Below are positions 15,334 to 23,059 of a DNA stretch of 24,322 bases, piece by piece. The position numbers were made by a program, and so were the translations under genes. Origin of the DNA: DATDMG01 sp036518955 (lineage in GTDB: Bacteria > Actinomycetota > Actinomycetes > Actinomycetales > Kineosporiaceae); the NCBI GenBank assembly GCA_036518955.1, contig DATDMG010000391.1, positions 1 to 24,322 of the forward strand. The letters are read 5' to 3'. Every line of letters starts with the position of its first letter. Position 1 is the first letter of the stretch. The notes under the pieces are model-generated. The model did no database searches. It worked only from the letters and a program-made list of their open reading frames with translations, and was not told the DNA's origin.

Positions 15334-15505
15334 ACCGCGCCTGCTCATGCGCAGGTGGGATTCGAGTGATTCGCTCTCGGATCGTACTCGGCCCGGCCGG
15401 GTGCGCGTCGTCCTCCACCGCGGAGCGTGTCGTCGGGGTCGCGACCGTAGATCACTCGGTAGTCCGGGGTGAACCGGGTTGGGTCGGTGAATCACGGCGA
15501 CGCAA

Positions 15506-17293
15506 TCATCGATGCGAGGAAAGTGCGAACGAGAAGGTCGCCCCTTTTCCTGCCTCTCCCTCTGCCCAGACTCGCCCACCATGTCTGGTGACGATGTTGT
15601 AGACGATCGCCAGCCCGATGCCCGTGCCCGTATATGCGCGTCCGTGCAGCTGTTTGAAGACCGAGAACAGATACTGCGCATCTGCCGCGTCGAATCCAAC
15701 TCCGTTATCTCTGACGCGATAGATCACTTCATCCCCAGCCGCCTGTGATGACACTTCCACCCATCCGTCCGGCTTGCCCGCGGTGAACTTGAGAGCGTTT
15801 GACAGGAGATTTATCCACACCTGCCGCAGCATGGACTCGTCCCCCCAGGCGGGACGCAACTCACCCACCCGGACGTCGACGCAAGGCTGCTCCGGCGCCG
15901 CGTCGCGTACCTGCCGAAGCGCACTCCGTGCCAGTGTGCCCATGTCAACGACCCGGCCTTGCAGGGGCCAATGGCTGATCATGGAGAACCTCAGGAGATC
16001 GTCGATCAGCATATTCATCCGTTCGGTGGCGTCGACCACCTTCATGAAGAGCTGTCGGGCCTGCGGGGGCAGTGCCTCGGGGTAGTCCTGCAGGAGGATT
16101 TCGGTGAATCCTTTGATCGCACGCAACGGGGTGCGCAGGTCGTGGGACACGGAGGAGGCGTATTGCTCCAGGGCGTGCACCGTCGCCTCCAACTGCGCGG
16201 TGCGTCGAGTTACTCTGTCCTCAAGTTCCTCGTTCAGTTTGTGCAGGGCCCGTTCCGCTTCCCGGCGCTCGGTAATGTCGCGGCTCGTGAGAACGAAGCC
16301 ATTCACGGTGGGGTTGCCGCGAAGGTCGCTGATCTTGATCTCCCACCAGTGGTAGCTTCCGTCGACGTGGGGCATCCTCACTGTTATCGGGGCAGAGCTG
16401 TCCGTGGATGATGTCAGAACTCCTGTCATCAAGGGCTGATCTTCGGGGTGGACCAGCGCCTGGATGGTCTGGGATTCGACCCTGGCGAGTCCGGCGGCCG
16501 GGGACGGGGTCCGGTAGACAAGCTCCCCCTCGGCCCCCAACACCATGATCACGTCACGGAGGTTGGACATCAAGGACGTGAAGCGACGAGCGGTCAGGCG
16601 CCGACCACGGTCGCCGCTCCACCTGACCAGAGCCAGCATGACGATGAGGGCGCAGCCGATCCCCCCTGCGCCCCATAGGGACCGGGCGTCGGCCGCGCGG
16701 GCAGATGCTCGGGCAGAGACGAGGACGGTCTGCATGGTCGCGTGGAGTCGACGCCGAACCGGAGCAACCAGAGTTTGATCGATCTCGAGTGTCATGCGTC
16801 GCCATCCGCCGTTCGCGATCGCAGTCGGCGTCATGCTGTCGATCATCAGCAATGCGTTCCGCAGGTATTCTCTGGCCTGGCCGATGAAAATGGCTACTTC
16901 TGGATCTCGTCCGTCAGTGTTCTCCATCGCAGTCAACTGAGCGGCCAGCCCCTGTGCGGCCTCGCGTCCCGCCTCCACGGGCATGACCGAGGGCGGGAGT
17001 TCGGGGGTTTGGGCCCCTCTGACCGTGCCGTCGATGAAGCCGTCCATCACGGCGACTCGCCCCTGGACGCGCAGCGCAGAGCGTTCCAGGTCGTGGGCGT
17101 GTACCTGCGATTGACTCAACCAGCTGCCTGCGGCGAAGGCGAGCGGCGCGAACACCGCGGCGCAGACCGCTAGTGCGAGGAGTTGTCGTGCTGGACGGTT
17201 GGTCGTGGCCCACATCTGACCCGACCTCGGCGCACGCCTGACGAGAGCGCTCATCGAAGAGTTCGATGGTTCTGTACCACGTTCCCCCCCCAT
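15506..17293 (-). CDS. Membrane sensor histidine kinase with PAS domain (orphan)
   Basis: A 595-residue protein from the ATG at 17293. ATG codons at 17254 and 17215 are alternatives, since no start has an outstanding ribosome binding site. A first membrane helix lies at about 38-57, an extracytoplasmic sensor region at about 58-204 and a second helix at about 206-224. A PAS/PAC domain follows at about 238-342 (WWEIKISDLRGNPTVNGFVL, TSRDITERREAE), then a coiled linker (EELEDRVTRRTAQLEATV). The dimerisation helix SVSHDLRTPLRAIKGF carries the phospho-acceptor His 384, followed by an HATPase domain with the N box NLLSNALKF (495-503), DNGVGF (529-534) and GTGIGLAIV (556-564). All catalytic motifs are intact. 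No response regulator lies next to it. The extracytoplasmic region is helical (LRVQGRVAVMDGFIDG, REYLRNALLMIDSM), like four-helix-bundle sensors. The signal is unknown. Confidence 0.92.
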   Translation of the reverse strand: MGGERGTEPSNSSMSALVRRAPRSGQMWATTNRPARQLLALAVCAAVFAPLAFAAGSWLSQSQVHAHDLERSALRVQGRVAVMDGFIDGTVRGAQTPELPPSVMPVEAGREAAQGLAAQLTAMENTDGRDPEVAIFIGQAREYLRNALLMIDSMTPTAIANGGWRRMTLEIDQTLVAPVRRRLHATMQTVLVSARASARAADARSLWGAGGIGCALIVMLALVRWSGDRGRRLTARRFTSLMSNLRDVIMVLGAEGELVYRTPSPAAGLARVESQTIQALVHPEDQPLMTGVLTSSTDSSAPITVRMPHVDGSYHWWEIKISDLRGNPTVNGFVLTSRDITERREAERALHKLNEELEDRVTRRTAQLEATVHALEQYASSVSHDLRTPLRAIKGFTEILLQDYPEALPPQARQLFMKVVDATERMNMLIDDLLRFSMISHWPLQGRVVDMGTLARSALRQVRDAAPEQPCVDVRVGELRPAWGDESMLRQVWINLLSNALKFTAGKPDGWVEVSSQAAGDEVIYRVRDNGVGFDAADAQYLFSVFKQLHGRAYTGTGIGLAIVYNIVTRHGGRVWAEGEAGKGATFSFALSSHR

Positions 17294-17932
17294 TCCGCCT
17301 GCTATCGGACATCAGGCGTAACCTGCGGGTGGTCGGGGTCAGGGTGCCTTCGCTTGACCACTGGCGTGCGTGAATCCTCGCGGGTCCGATCCGGCGGCCC
17401 CGGTTCGCCTGGCGCCATCACGTGGAGGTGGGCAGAGAAGCTGCTGATCGTGGAACTGACCGGGAGGCGGGAGCCGGCTCGCACCGGGTGGGTGGAGCCG
17501 AGCGCCACCCACGCGCCGCAGGTGCGTTCGCGGGGGAGGGAACGTGATCCGGGAGGTGGCCCCTGGCTGGCCGTGGGGGAGGACCCGGTGAGTGCAGGGA
17601 AGCATGAAGCTCGGCTTCGCGTCGTGGACATCGCGTTCATCGTCGGACCTCCCTTTCATCATGTTCATCGGCTTCATATTGACGTCAGCGTCGTCGCGTT
17701 CATTGTCGCCGCAGCGGATGCTCTCGTGCCTCATCCCGTTCGGATAGTCGAATCGACACGGACGGTTCGGCAGCGTTCGCCACTGGGTCGCGGGCCGAAG
17801 GAATCATGGACGAGCCCGCAGCTCACCGTCCCGTCCGTGGTCCACCAGCCCGGAAGCCGGGTACGGAAGGGGAGCATCGGCTGGGGTCAGCGGCCGGGTC
17901 GCCGTCCGCTACCTGGACGCCTTGCTGTCGTC
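17294..17932. other. 639-base intergenic stretch upstream of the histidine kinase
   Basis: No recognised gene is present. On the minus strand it holds one possible short gene (17302-17640, listed separately). It also contains the 8-base palindrome TGACGTCA at 17680-17687 and two copies of ATGAACGCGA on the minus strand (near 17631-17640 and 17694-17703). Unlike the stretch at 7326-8217, I see no perfect tandem duplications. The histidine kinase promoter should lie near its 17294 end unless the kinase is co-transcribed with the possible short gene. Confidence 0.55.
17302..17640 (-). CDS. Possible small hypothetical protein
   Basis: A 112-residue frame whose ATG at 17640 follows an AAGGGAGG site at seven bases, as good as any ribosome binding site in the window. 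About three quarters of its third codon positions are G or C, only modestly coding-like. The product is Ser/Pro/Arg-rich with a more protein-like centre (CGAWVALGSTHPVRAGSRL, then SAHLHVMAPGE). I recognise no family, signal peptide or membrane helix. It ends eight bases before the histidine kinase start on the same strand, so it would be the first gene of that transcript. Another frame over the same DNA begins further upstream with an acidic N-terminus, so a frameshifted remnant is a real alternative. Confidence 0.3.
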   Translation of the reverse strand: MNAMSTTRSRASCFPALTGSSPTASQGPPPGSRSLPRERTCGAWVALGSTHPVRAGSRLPVSSTISSFSAHLHVMAPGEPGPPDRTREDSRTPVVKRRHPDPDHPQVTPDVR

Positions 17933-19015
17933 TCAGGCGCAACTGTCCGAAGCGTTGTCGGCCGGGGAGTCGGTCGGCAGGAGGAAGTGGAGTGGGGCCT
18001 GGGGGGAGGGACGCCGGGAGAGGAGACGGCCGTCGTCCGTCAGGTGCACGAGGTGCGCCGCGGTCTCCGCGATCGCGGCCCGGCGCATCAGGCCGGACAC
18101 CCGCGCCCAGCCACGCGACCAGGTGAGCAGTTCGGTCACCTGCCACACCGTCGCGGTCCCGAGCCGCTCGAGCACGCCGAGGATCTCGGTGCACCGCCGC
18201 TCGTGGTGCTGGATCAGCACCCGGACCCGGTGCGCGAGCCCCGCGAACCGGTACTCGTGCGCCGGCAGCACCTCCGCGCTGTCGTAGCGGGCGATCCGCT
18301 CCAGCGAGGCCAGGTACGCGGCCAGCGGTGGATCGCCCATGTTCGCGACGAGCGCGATGTTCGGGCTGATCCGAGGGAGCACGTGGTCGCCGGTGAGGAG
18401 CAGGTCGAACGCCTCGTCGTGCAGGCACAGGTGACCGGGCGTGTGCCCGGGCGTCCAGACCGCGTGGATCCTGCGACCCTGGACCGGCACCAGGTCGCCA
18501 TCGGCGAGCAGCCGGTCCGGTGTGGCGAGGGTGCGGAACGGCTCCAGCTGGTCCGGGGAGAAGGCCAGCTCGGAGGCGATGTCCGGTGGGACGCCGGCCT
18601 GCCGGAGCCACTGCTCGTCCGTATGGTCACCGCTCTGGGCCGACCAGCGGAAGGGCAGTGCGTCCAGTTCGTCAGGGTGCATGGCCACCCAGGCGCCCGA
18701 CGCCTCGCGGAGCCGACCGGACAACCCGTGGTGGTCGGCATGGGTGTGGGTGACGACGACGCCCGTTACGTCGGACGGCGCGGCCCCGAGCACCCCGAGC
18801 CCCTGGACGAGCGCGTCCCACGAGCTGTCGGTGTCCCACCCCGGATCGACGACGACCAGGTCCGATCCTGCCTCCAGGACGTAGGTCAGCGTGTACCGCA
18901 ACGGGTTCTGCGGGATCGGGACCGGCACCGACCAGGTGCCGGGGCGCACCTGCTCGACCGTCGGCAGCCGGCCGGCGATCCACGCCTCGCGCTGGGCCTG
19001 CCCGGTCACCCTCAT
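17933..19015 (-). CDS. Metallo-beta-lactamase-fold hydrolase
   Basis: A 360-residue protein from the ATG at 19015; a TTG at 19036 in the same frame is less likely. The N-terminal two thirds form a metallo-beta-lactamase fold: VVVDPGWDTDSSW, the metal-binding motif THTHADHHG, the later metal ligands in TPGHTPGHLCLH and LLTGDHVLPRIS, and VLPAHEY. All usual zinc ligands are visible. The C-terminal part (RVRVLIQHHERRCTEILGVL, VWQVTELLTW) is the winged-helix-like tail common in hydrolases of the LACTB2/glyoxalase II type. The protein is probably a soluble thioester or related hydrolase; the substrate is not evident. It is transcribed divergently from a TetR-type regulator across 186 bases, which suggests that regulator controls it. 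Confidence 0.88.
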   Translation of the reverse strand: MRVTGQAQREAWIAGRLPTVEQVRPGTWSVPVPIPQNPLRYTLTYVLEAGSDLVVVDPGWDTDSSWDALVQGLGVLGAAPSDVTGVVVTHTHADHHGLSGRLREASGAWVAMHPDELDALPFRWSAQSGDHTDEQWLRQAGVPPDIASELAFSPDQLEPFRTLATPDRLLADGDLVPVQGRRIHAVWTPGHTPGHLCLHDEAFDLLLTGDHVLPRISPNIALVANMGDPPLAAYLASLERIARYDSAEVLPAHEYRFAGLAHRVRVLIQHHERRCTEILGVLERLGTATVWQVTELLTWSRGWARVSGLMRRAAIAETAAHLVHLTDDGRLLSRRPSPQAPLHFLLPTDSPADNASDSCA

Positions 19016-19201
19016 CGGGTGGCGCCGATCGAGCAACCGCGCATGCGCTGCTGTCCCTTCCCACCACTACCTGAACGGTGCCCGTCAGTATCCGGCCCGG
19101 GACAGGCTATAGTGGTGATCATCGCTGGGCAACTCCTCGAGCGCGGACGATCCGGTGAACGATGCGGCTGATCCGCCGATGAGCTGCAAGGATGGCATGC
19201 C
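19016..19201. promoter_or_regulatory. Divergent promoter region between hydrolase and TetR genes
   Basis: Both transcripts must start here. Candidate elements are the hexamer TATAGT at 19108-19113 as a plus-strand -10 box (a -35 match is poor), the palindrome GCGCATGCGC at 19039-19048, and ACGG-TGC-CCGT at 19075-19085 as a small inverted repeat. Any of these could be the TetR operator; none is long enough to be decisive. Confidence 0.35.
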
Positions 19202-19819
19202 ATGCGTAGTGCGTCGTCCGCCGTCTCCGGCTCGTCGCCGGGACGGCCCCGCGACCCCGGCGTGGACGAGCGGGTGGTGGCGGCGGCCGTGGAACTGTTC
19301 GGCGACATCGGCTGGGCCGGGTTCACGGTCGAGGCGGTGGCCCGGCGGGCGGGCGTCGGCAAGGCGTCGATCTACCTGCGCTGGCCGACGAAGGAGGCCC
19401 TGCTGGACGCCGCCCTGGCCGCCAGGGCAGTGTCCTTCTCTGACATCGACACCGGCACGCTGCGGGGCGACCTGCTGCAGCTCGTCCGGCAGCTGCTCTC
19501 GGTGTACCTGGGGGCGAGCGGCCGCGCGATGATGCGGCTGTCCCTGGACGGGCGGCTGATCCCCGGGATCCGGCAGCGGCAGGAGGCGTTCTACCGGTCC
19601 CAGATCCAGGCGGCACGGGCCGTCGTCCGGCGCGGCATCTCCCGTGGCGAGCTGGCTGAGGGGACGTCGGTGACCCTGCTGCTGGATACCGTCTGCGGTG
19701 GTGCGATGGTGCACGCGATGAGCACCCAGGACGAGCTGCGCGAGCGGGTCGCCGCGGAGGCCGGCGCGTACGCCGAGAGCCTGGTCGGCTTCCTGCTGGG
19801 TTCGAGCGAACGGTCCTAG
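19202..19819 (+). CDS. TetR/AcrR-family transcriptional regulator
   Basis: A 205-residue protein from the ATG at 19202, with AAGGA nine bases upstream. Residues 20-70 form the TetR DNA-binding domain: VDERVVAAAVELFGDIGW, GFTVEAVARRAGVGKASIYL and RWPTKEALLDAAL. The C-terminal domain has about six helices and resembles the TetR_C group with a GGAMVHAM-type segment, which suggests dimerisation and ligand binding but not a specific ligand. Family knowledge: such proteins usually repress a divergent neighbour and themselves. Here the neighbour is the metallo-beta-lactamase-fold hydrolase. The DUF1003 gene starts 25 bases after its stop and may share the transcript. Confidence 0.92.
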   Translation: MRSASSAVSGSSPGRPRDPGVDERVVAAAVELFGDIGWAGFTVEAVARRAGVGKASIYLRWPTKEALLDAALAARAVSFSDIDTGTLRGDLLQLVRQLLSVYLGASGRAMMRLSLDGRLIPGIRQRQEAFYRSQIQAARAVVRRGISRGELAEGTSVTLLLDTVCGGAMVHAMSTQDELRERVAAEAGAYAESLVGFLLGSSERS

Positions 19820-19844
19820 CCCGCCTGTGCGAGCATCACCAGGC

Positions 19845-20324
19845 ATGACGACTGCCGAAGCGACCCAGAGCCCCGCCCCCTCTCGCACCGTGCGGGGGCT
19901 GACCCAGGTGCACGGTTGGCGGTTCCATCCGGGGGTGCGCAGCAATCACGACCTGACCCTGGGCGAGCGGGCGGCGGACAGGATGCGCAACGGGATGGGC
20001 TCGTGGGTGTTCGTCTTCGCTGCTCTCGCCTTCCTCTTCGCCTGGATGGCGCTGAACCGCGGGAGCGGCTTCGACCCGTACCCGTTCATCCTGCTGAACC
20101 TCGTGCTCAGCTGCCTGGCGGCGCTGCAGGGTGCGATCCTTCTGATCGCCGCCAAGCGCAGCGATCAGATCGCGGCTGAACTGGCTCATCACGACTACGA
20201 GACCGACGTGCAGGCGAAACAGATGATCGAGCAACTGTCCGGGAACTTCGCGGCGATGGCGGGCCGGTACGAGGCACTCCAGCACGAGGTGGCCGCACTG
20301 CGAGCTCGGCTGGAGGGTTCGTGA
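19845..20324 (+). CDS. DUF1003 family membrane protein
   Basis: A 159-residue protein from the ATG at 19845; a GTG at 19827 in frame is possible. After a polar N-terminus come the family hallmarks: GERAADRMRNGMGSWVFVFA, the WMALNRG segment, FDPYPFILLNLVLSCLAALQ and GAILLIAAKRSDQIAAEL, then a HHDYETDVQAKQMI segment and a C-terminal coiled coil (YEALQHEVAALRARLE). There are two membrane helices, at about 52-69 and 79-101. The NRGSGFDPYPF-LLN pattern is diagnostic of DUF1003, a widespread family of unknown function often found near magnesium transport or stress genes. It may be co-transcribed with the TetR gene 25 bases upstream. Confidence 0.9.
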   Translation: MTTAEATQSPAPSRTVRGLTQVHGWRFHPGVRSNHDLTLGERAADRMRNGMGSWVFVFAALAFLFAWMALNRGSGFDPYPFILLNLVLSCLAALQGAILLIAAKRSDQIAAELAHHDYETDVQAKQMIEQLSGNFAAMAGRYEALQHEVAALRARLEGS

Positions 20325-20326
20325 CC

Positions 20327-20388
20327 GCGGCGCCAGCGTGGGCGTTCGGCCGGCCGCCGCCCGACCGTGCGGGCGCCCCACGCCGCCC
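20327..20388. terminator. Likely bidirectional terminator hairpin between convergent genes
   Basis: GCGTGGGCG (20336-20344) can pair with CGCCCCACGC (20374-20383), extended by GCGGCG / CGCCGC on the outside. It fills the 64-base gap between the DUF1003 stop and the ABC ATPase stop. There is no T-tract, which is common in GC-rich actinobacteria. Confidence 0.4.
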
Positions 20389-21162
20389 TCAGTGGGCGAT
20401 CTTGGTGAGGAAACGGCGTGTCCGGTCGTGCAACGGTGCGGTGATCATTTGAGTGGCGGTTCCCTCCTCGAGGATCCGACCGGCATCCATCATGACGATC
20501 CGATCAGCGGCCGCTCGGGCGAAGCCCATCTCATGGGTGACCACGACCATGGTCATCCCCTCGTCGGCGAGTTCGCGCATCACGGAGATCACCTCTCCGA
20601 CCATCTCGGGGTCGAGCGCGCTGGTGGGTTCGTCGAACAACATCACCTCCGGGCGCATCGCCAGGGCCCGGGCTATCGCGACCCGTTGCTGCTGGCCGCC
20701 GGAGAGCTGAGCGGGACGCGAGGCCTCCTTGTCTGCCAGGCCGACTCGAGTGAGCAAGTCACGCGCACGCCCCTCGGCCTGGGGCCGGGACAGGCCGAGG
20801 ACCCTGTGCGGCCCCACGGCCACGTTCTCCAGGGCGCTCAGGTGGGCGAAGAGGTTGAACCGCTGGAAGACGAATCCGATCCGGCGCCGGGTGAGCGCGA
20901 TCTCGCGGGGGGACAGCTCGACCGGGCCGCGGCGTCCCTGGCGGTAGCCGACGCTCGTCCCGCCCAGCAGTACTTCCCCGGAGTCGATGCGCTCCAGGTG
21001 GTTGAGACAGCGCAGGAAGGTCGTCTTGCCCGAGCCTGACGGGCCAATGATCACCACGGTCTCGCCGCGGTGTACCTGCAGGCTGACCCCGTCGAGGACG
21101 GGACGTCCGCCGAAACTCTTGACGACCTGACGTGCCTCGAGCAGAACGGGTGACTCACTCAC
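20389..21162 (-). CDS. Polar amino acid ABC transporter, ATP-binding protein
   Basis: A 257-residue ATPase of the GlnQ/HisP type. Visible motifs are Walker A GPSGSGKTT (40-48), the Q loop in FVFQRFNLFAHL, the signature LSGGQQQR, Walker B VMLFDEPTSALDP and the H loop VVTHEMGFA. The phrase FNLF-HLSALENV and the EMGFAR ending are typical of importers for polar amino acids. It powers uptake together with the permease and binding protein encoded upstream. It starts with GTG at 21162, overlapping the permease stop codon by four bases (GTGA), so translation is probably coupled. It is the last gene of the operon and is followed by a likely terminator. The amino acid specificity cannot be read from this subunit. 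Confidence 0.95.
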   Translation of the reverse strand: MSESPVLLEARQVVKSFGGRPVLDGVSLQVHRGETVVIIGPSGSGKTTFLRCLNHLERIDSGEVLLGGTSVGYRQGRRGPVELSPREIALTRRRIGFVFQRFNLFAHLSALENVAVGPHRVLGLSRPQAEGRARDLLTRVGLADKEASRPAQLSGGQQQRVAIARALAMRPEVMLFDEPTSALDPEMVGEVISVMRELADEGMTMVVVTHEMGFARAAADRIVMMDAGRILEEGTATQMITAPLHDRTRRFLTKIAH

Positions 21163-21956
21163 GTGGCACTCCCCGCCAACAGCCGCTCACGGATGGACGT
21201 CGAGGGGACCTGGGCGGTCGGCCTGGCGAAGCGCCGCTCGATCCAGCGCTGAACGACCGCCCAGACGGTGGTGAGGAACAGGTAGTACGCGGCGACCGTC
21301 AGGAAGATCTCGAACGTCTTGAAGGTAGCCGAGTTGATCGCCTGGGCGGTCAGGAACATCTCCTGCAGGCCGATCACGCTGAGCAGGGACGTGGACTTCA
21401 TCATCAGGTTGAACTCGTTGCCCAACGGTGGGACGACGATGCGGGCGGCCTGTGGCAGCAGGATCCGCCGCATCGTCATCGCCGGGGTCATCCCCAGTGC
21501 GGTGCCCGCCTCCGACTGCCCGACGTCGATCGCGTCGAGCGCGGCGCGGATGATCTCGGCCATGTAGGCGGCCTCGTTCGCGGCGAGGGTGAGTACCGCC
21601 GCCTGGACGACGCCGAGGATGACCACCGGGCCGATCGTGATGTCGGTGAACCTGTAGAGATTCAGCGCGGCCAGGCCGTTGTAGACGATGACGAGCTGGA
21701 CGAGGAGCGGTGTGCCTCGGACCAGCCAGACATACGTCGACCCGATCCCGCGCAGCGAGCGCCATCGACTGCGCCGGAACAGCTCGACCGCGAGGCCGCC
21801 GACCGTCCCGAACGCCTGCGCCAGGACGGAGATGTACACGGTGCGGGCCAGGCCCTGCAGGAAGGCCTCCGACGGCCGGAAGACCGCCTCGGTGAAGAAG
21901 TCCCAGTCGAAGGTGAGACCTGGGTCGGCCGCCATGAGCCACACAGCCTGTCCCAC
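21159..21956 (-). CDS. Polar amino acid ABC transporter, permease
   Basis: A 265-residue HisMQ-type membrane protein. The family signature is clear: LARTVYISVLAQAFGT near the N-terminus, YVWLVRGTPLLVQLVIVYNG, LTLAANEAAYMAEIIRAALD, and the cytoplasmic EAA loop with GQSEAGTALGMTPAMTMRRI, then LPQAARIVVPPLGNEFNLM and STSLLSVIGL. It has about five or six helices and would form a homodimer, since only one permease gene is present. The start is the GTG at 21956, seven bases after the binding-protein stop; the ATG at 21935 is an alternative, and neither has a strong ribosome binding site. The C-terminus overlaps the ATPase start. Confidence 0.94.
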   Translation of the reverse strand: MGQAVWLMAADPGLTFDWDFFTEAVFRPSEAFLQGLARTVYISVLAQAFGTVGGLAVELFRRSRWRSLRGIGSTYVWLVRGTPLLVQLVIVYNGLAALNLYRFTDITIGPVVILGVVQAAVLTLAANEAAYMAEIIRAALDAIDVGQSEAGTALGMTPAMTMRRILLPQAARIVVPPLGNEFNLMMKSTSLLSVIGLQEMFLTAQAINSATFKTFEIFLTVAAYYLFLTTVWAVVQRWIERRFARPTAQVPSTSIRERLLAGSAT

Positions 21957-21963
21957 TCCCGCG

Positions 21964-22833
21964 TCAGCTCTTCAGGGCGTCGCCGGTGAGGTTCCAGTTG
22001 GCCAGGATCTTGTCGTAACTGCCGTCGGTGCGGATCGCCCTCAACGCTGTGGCGACGGCGTCGTGGACGGCCCGGGCGTCCTTGCGGGTGGCGATGCCGC
22101 AGGCAATGACACCGAAGGGATCACCGGCCATGCCGAACTGTCCCGGTTGCTGCTTCATCACGTACGCCGCGGTCTCCAGCGTCGTGCCGTAGGCGTCCAC
22201 CAGGCCGAGCTTGAGCTGCTGCAGTGCGTCGGAGTCCTTGGTGAACAGCCGGATGTCCAGGGCCCCTCCCGAGCACTTCGAGCTGGCCTGCTTGAAGTAG
22301 TCCGCCGCGGTCGTGCCGGTCTGCGCCGCGACCTTCTTGCCGCACAGCGCGTCCATCCCGGAGATCTGTGACCCGGTCTTCACCATGACGGTGTTCGAGC
22401 TGTTCAGGTACGGGACGAAGTCGACGGCCTTCTCGCGCTCCGGCTTGATGTACAGCTGGGAGAGGATTGCGTCGCACTGCTTGGCCTGCAGCGCTGGGAT
22501 GATCCCGTTGAAGGCGGTGTTGGCCCACTTCGCGGTCAGCCCCATGGACTTGGCCAGCGCCGCACCGAGCTCGATCTCGGCGCCGACAGGCTTCTGGGTG
22601 GCGTCCAGGAACTCCAGCGGTGGACTGGTCAGGTCGGAGCAGAAGGTGATCTCGCCGTCCTTGAGCAGCACCCCGGCCGGCACGGAGCCCGGCGAGGACG
22701 CCGCCGGTGCGGCGGACCCGGTGGCCGAGCCGGTCGTGCCGGTCGACCCGGAACCGCTACCGCATGCTGCGAGCACGGTCACCGCGAGGGCGGCACCAGC
22801 CGCGCGCGCTCCGTGCGACTGCCAGAGGTTCAT
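21964..22833 (-). CDS. Amino acid ABC transporter, substrate-binding lipoprotein
   Basis: A 289-residue protein from the ATG at 22833, with GGGAGG seven bases upstream; the open frame extends much further but only this start has a signal peptide. AAGAALAVTVLAAC gives a good lipobox (LAAC, Cys 24), followed by a Gly/Ser/Thr/Ala/Pro-rich linker. The SBP_bac_3 fold follows: ITFCSDLTSPPLEF, VGAEIELGAALAKSMGL, NTAFNGIIPALQAKQCDAIL, YIKPEREKAVDFVPYL and VAAQTGTTAADYF. The Cys pairs in CSD, CDA, LCGKK, SKCSG and ACGIA may form disulfides on the cell surface. The ligand is probably an amino acid; the divergent gamma-glutamyltransferase gene suggests glutamate, a glutamyl acceptor or another product of gamma-glutamyl cleavage. 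It is the first gene of the operon and lies behind the palindrome at 22851-22867. Confidence 0.94.
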   Translation of the reverse strand: MNLWQSHGARAAGAALAVTVLAACGSGSGSTGTTGSATGSAAPAASSPGSVPAGVLLKDGEITFCSDLTSPPLEFLDATQKPVGAEIELGAALAKSMGLTAKWANTAFNGIIPALQAKQCDAILSQLYIKPEREKAVDFVPYLNSSNTVMVKTGSQISGMDALCGKKVAAQTGTTAADYFKQASSKCSGGALDIRLFTKDSDALQQLKLGLVDAYGTTLETAAYVMKQQPGQFGMAGDPFGVIACGIATRKDARAVHDAVATALRAIRTDGSYDKILANWNLTGDALKS

Positions 22834-22850
22834 GGTGCAGCCTCCCGATA

Positions 22851-22867
22851 ACTTGGTTGGACCAAGT
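22851..22867. promoter_or_regulatory. GntR/FadR-type operator in front of the ABC operon
   Basis: ACTTGGTTGGACCAAGT is a perfect 7-3-7 inverted repeat (ACTTGGT-TGG-ACCAAGT). Its core TGGTTGGACCA fits the T-x-G-T-N3-A-C-x-A pattern known for FadR-subfamily GntR operators. It lies 18 bases before the binding-protein start codon, just upstream of its ribosome binding site, where binding would block transcription. Confidence 0.75.
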
Positions 22868-23035
22868 GGCTGTTCGGCGGCGACTGTAGGGAGGTCCAGG
22901 GGTTGTGTCAAGGGTCGTGGCAGGAGGCTGTCGAGGTGATGAGTTAGCTGACGAGACTCGGTTTGGGGAGGTGAGGGCTGGCATCGTCCGAGCGCCCCTT
23001 GCCGTCCCGAGCGGGTCCGTGATTGTGTGGAGAGG

Positions 23036-23052
23036 TTGGTTGGACCAAGTGG
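23036..23052. promoter_or_regulatory. Second copy of the GntR/FadR-type operator, before the GntR gene
   Basis: TTGGTTGGACCAAGTGG repeats 17 bases of the first operator region (22853-22869) exactly and keeps the inverted repeat TTGGT-TGG-ACCAA. It overlaps the start of the GGAGG ribosome binding site of the GntR gene, which indicates autoregulation. Confidence 0.75.
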
Positions 23053-23059
23053 AGGAACG

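Noticed and set aside
15340..15355. Hairpin CCTGC-TCATGC-GCAGG after the second lipoprotein gene
   Set aside because: Five base pairs without a T-tract is too weak to call a terminator.
17183..19171. A 662-codon plus-strand frame across the hydrolase gene
   Set aside because: The minus-strand metallo-beta-lactamase-fold protein has every catalytic motif, and the plus-strand product shows none.
23027..23059. Earlier GTG start for the GntR regulator
   Set aside because: The later GTG at 23060 has GGAGG directly upstream, and the earlier start would put the operator inside the coding sequence.
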